Source: Phocoena phocoena
Lineage: Eukaryota > Chordata > Mammalia > Artiodactyla > Phocoenidae
NCBI RefSeq assembly: GCF_963924675.1
Contig: NC_089219.1
Coordinates: 150,494,288-150,558,287 of the forward strand
Direction of reading: 5' to 3'
Length of the DNA: 64,000 nt
Below the pieces are notes generated by a model. That model worked only from the letters and a program-made list of their open reading frames with translations. It did no database searches and had not been told where the DNA came from. Position 1 is the first letter of the stretch, and each line of letters starts with the position of its first letter. Made by a program: the position numbers and the translations under genes. Below, in pieces: positions 61,973 to 64,000 of the stretch.

Positions 61973-62727
61973 AAAAAAAATGTCTCCAGTGATCTCTGTT
62001 TGTCTAGTTCCAAGTTTTGAGCAATTTTTAACATATCACATGTTCTATTTCTTGAGGAATACATGTTCCTCAGTATCTAGTGTACATAATGTTTGTACAA
62101 TAAATAATAAAAAATGAAAGAAAATTTTGTTTATTGCTACATAAACGAGTATAAAATAGAGCATTATTACAGGAAATAATTGCAAATAAGTCTTCGTCTC
62201 AACGGCTTATTTTAGATTCAGAATGATTAGGACTTTAGAAAGGTACAATATTGCTTATAATACTGTCTTCCTAACATTTCTTCGTGAAATGTAAAAATAT
62301 TTACACTAAGTGGGATATAGAGAGACTATAAATATCCTCACAAAGTTCAGGTCAGGTTTTATGGTCAAATAAATTAAAAGAAAACTTTGTTTTCAAAGCG
62401 TATTGAATTTTGTACTTCCATATAAGGGATTACGTGTTTTATTATGGGTGTCCAAGGTTGAATAAACTAATAAATGAGTATTAACTGACGCTTCTAGACT
62501 GTTGAACAATTTGATCTAATCCAGATTGTTTCCTGGAGAACTAGGGTAATAAATCAGGTGCAGAAGTTGTACTCAGACTGGTTTGATTACTTTACAGAGG
62601 GATGGCGGCCAGTAATTAGCGGAAGAGATCAGAAGGTGAGGGCAGAAGGGTAGAAAAACAAAAGTCCGCAATGCCTAGGCTGGGGGAAGAGCTGTGGGGA
62701 GTTAAACAAGGGGAACACACCCTGTGA

Positions 62728-62749
62728 TGTGTGTGTGTGTGTGTGTGTG
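62728..62749. repeat. (TG)n microsatellite
   Basis: About 11 TG units in upstream DNA. Confidence 0.95.
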
Positions 62750-64000
62750 ATTTTAAGAGAAATGGGAAAAGATTTTTAAAACTTCTACAGTATGTTATGA
62801 ATGAATTTCCTTCGGGTCTTTGTCAAGACAATTCAGAAAAGATCTAAATTGCTTCTCTGATTATTTTTTATTTACCGAGTTGATGTTTCTTGAATGCCTC
62901 ATCAAGAAAAACCTGGGCCAGAAAAGTAGACTTTATTCAGATTACATGAGAATAAAATATATAAATTTTAAAAAGGTCAAACTGTTCATGAAGCATTGTA
63001 GAATAAGCTTCGCTTGTGAGTCAAAACAGACATGCACTACAGCAAGATCAGACTTGATGAATGACGAATAGTGTGTCTTTAAGTGGTGGCAATATAACTC
63101 TTCAAAGACTACTGCTCACCTTGTTATGTCCCTTCAGACTTACTGCAAAGTCCCTATTACCTACTGAAGCAGATTGCTATTCATTCCCAAAATCCCTTCC
63201 ATCCTTCTTCTTTAGTAATTAAACCACAATTATAGCTGGCACAAGGTCACTTGGAATTTTTTTTTTTTAAATACATTTCAGCCTGCCTGCAGTAATATAT
63301 AGCCATGAGCTATGAGAATAAGTACTGCGTGCAACATTTAGAAAACACCCTTAAAGGAAGGTGGTGTACCCTTTTTGCTCCCTTTTTACTGACTGGAATG
63401 TAGACATGATTCCGGTAGCTCGATATTGTACTATGAGGTAGAATCCAGCACATTGTAGGCGAGAGTAACCTTCTGCATGTGTAAGGTGCTGTTATTTTGG
63501 ATTTGGTGACACCTTCAGCTGAAACCAACTCTAATCTGAAACACTCATGAATACAAGAAAATAAGGGCCAACTGGTATTTGAGTGAAAGGACCCAGGAAT
63601 TTAAATTTGGAAAAAAATGTTTAATAGACTTTACTAAATTGTGCCTAGAGGCTGTTTTCCATCCCACGCACAAATTCTTAAAAAGCAACGGATGAAAGAG
63701 AAAACCTAGGAAGTGAAAACTGAATGTAAACAATAAGGTAAATGGATCCCTAATGAAGAAAATCCAAAGGGATAAACAAGCTATTCCCGGAAAGTAGGCT
63801 GGATACTTGGTGAAGGGCATTACACTTTTTGAGGCGAGGTCCCATTAGATCTGGAATGCTCTTCCCAAGGGTTCCTATGCTTCTGAAATTATTTCGCTTA
63901 ATTGCAAGAAGAAACTCACCTATAGAATCTGACTTAGTTTTCAAACGTGCGGTATCACATATACAACCGAAAAGCGTACCTAAATGTCTTTGGGAATTCA

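Larger units (their letters stand above)
61010..64000. other. DNA upstream of C4BPB, no gene recognised
   Basis: Synteny with human predicts the 3' end of PFKFB2 upstream of C4BPB, but no PFKFB2 coding sequence was found. The stretch 62000-64000 is mostly unique AT-rich DNA with one TG repeat. It could be intergenic or a long 3' UTR. A moderately repeated-looking block at about 61535-61810 was not identified. Confidence 0.5.

Noticed and set aside
61010..64000. Expected 3' end of PFKFB2 from human synteny
   Set aside because: No PFKFB2 coding sequence could be recognised on either strand; it may lie beyond the window.
1..64000. CRISPR arrays, operons or bacterial-type systems
   Set aside because: The sequence is plainly mammalian; the repeats are SINE, LINE and simple repeats without spacer structure.

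Overview
The window is nuclear genomic DNA from a cetacean, or a very close cetartiodactyl relative. It holds at least 28 copies of the tRNA-Glu-derived CHR family of SINEs (each starts near 'cttccctggtgg', often after 'ggg', and carries a 'ggttcg' B-box-like core). Many are short, A-tailed, little-diverged and flanked by intact target-site duplications (TSDs), which points to recent activity in the whale lineage. The rest is AT-rich mammalian DNA with LINE-1 fragments of several ages, microsatellites and one LTR-like block. There are no bacterial-style genes; nearly all long open frames are SINE or LINE shadows.

Two genes are present, both on the minus strand and in tandem: C4BPB (coding exons 60236 down to 50211) and C4BPA (coding exons 37060 down to 4076). 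They encode the beta and alpha chains of C4b-binding protein, the plasma inhibitor of the classical and lectin complement pathways. The order matches the human RCA (regulators of complement activation) cluster, C4BPB then C4BPA. Every coding exon was found by its reading frame, its CCP (sushi) cysteine pattern and its GT/AG splice sites. The exon lengths add up to whole codons with matching phases: 1848 nt (615 aa + stop) for C4BPA and 831 nt (276 aa + stop) for C4BPB. Both genes therefore look intact.

Layout: 1-4075 is DNA downstream of C4BPA. 4076-37097 holds the C4BPA coding exons, with an intron of about 12.8 kb splitting CCP2 and filled with LINE-1 debris. 37098-45600 is a putative long first intron ending at a candidate HNF1-type promoter near 45.57 kb. 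45600-50210 lies between the genes. 50211-60378 is C4BPB, whose introns are dense with SINEs. 60824-61009 is an unexplained splice-flanked open segment that may be a 5' exon of C4BPB. 61.0-64.0 kb is upstream DNA with no recognised gene.

The most interesting points are in the proteins. The beta chain lacks one of the two C-terminal cysteines that bond the human beta chain to the alpha chains. Both chains have C-terminal tails 22 residues longer than human, each with extra cysteine. A canonical AATAAA lies inside the last beta coding codons, just before the stop. The beta chain keeps CCP1 (the protein S-binding module) but with changed contact residues. The alpha chain differs from human at residues known as a ligand and M-protein hot spot. 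Comparisons with human and cow proteins are from memory of those families and were not aligned by software.
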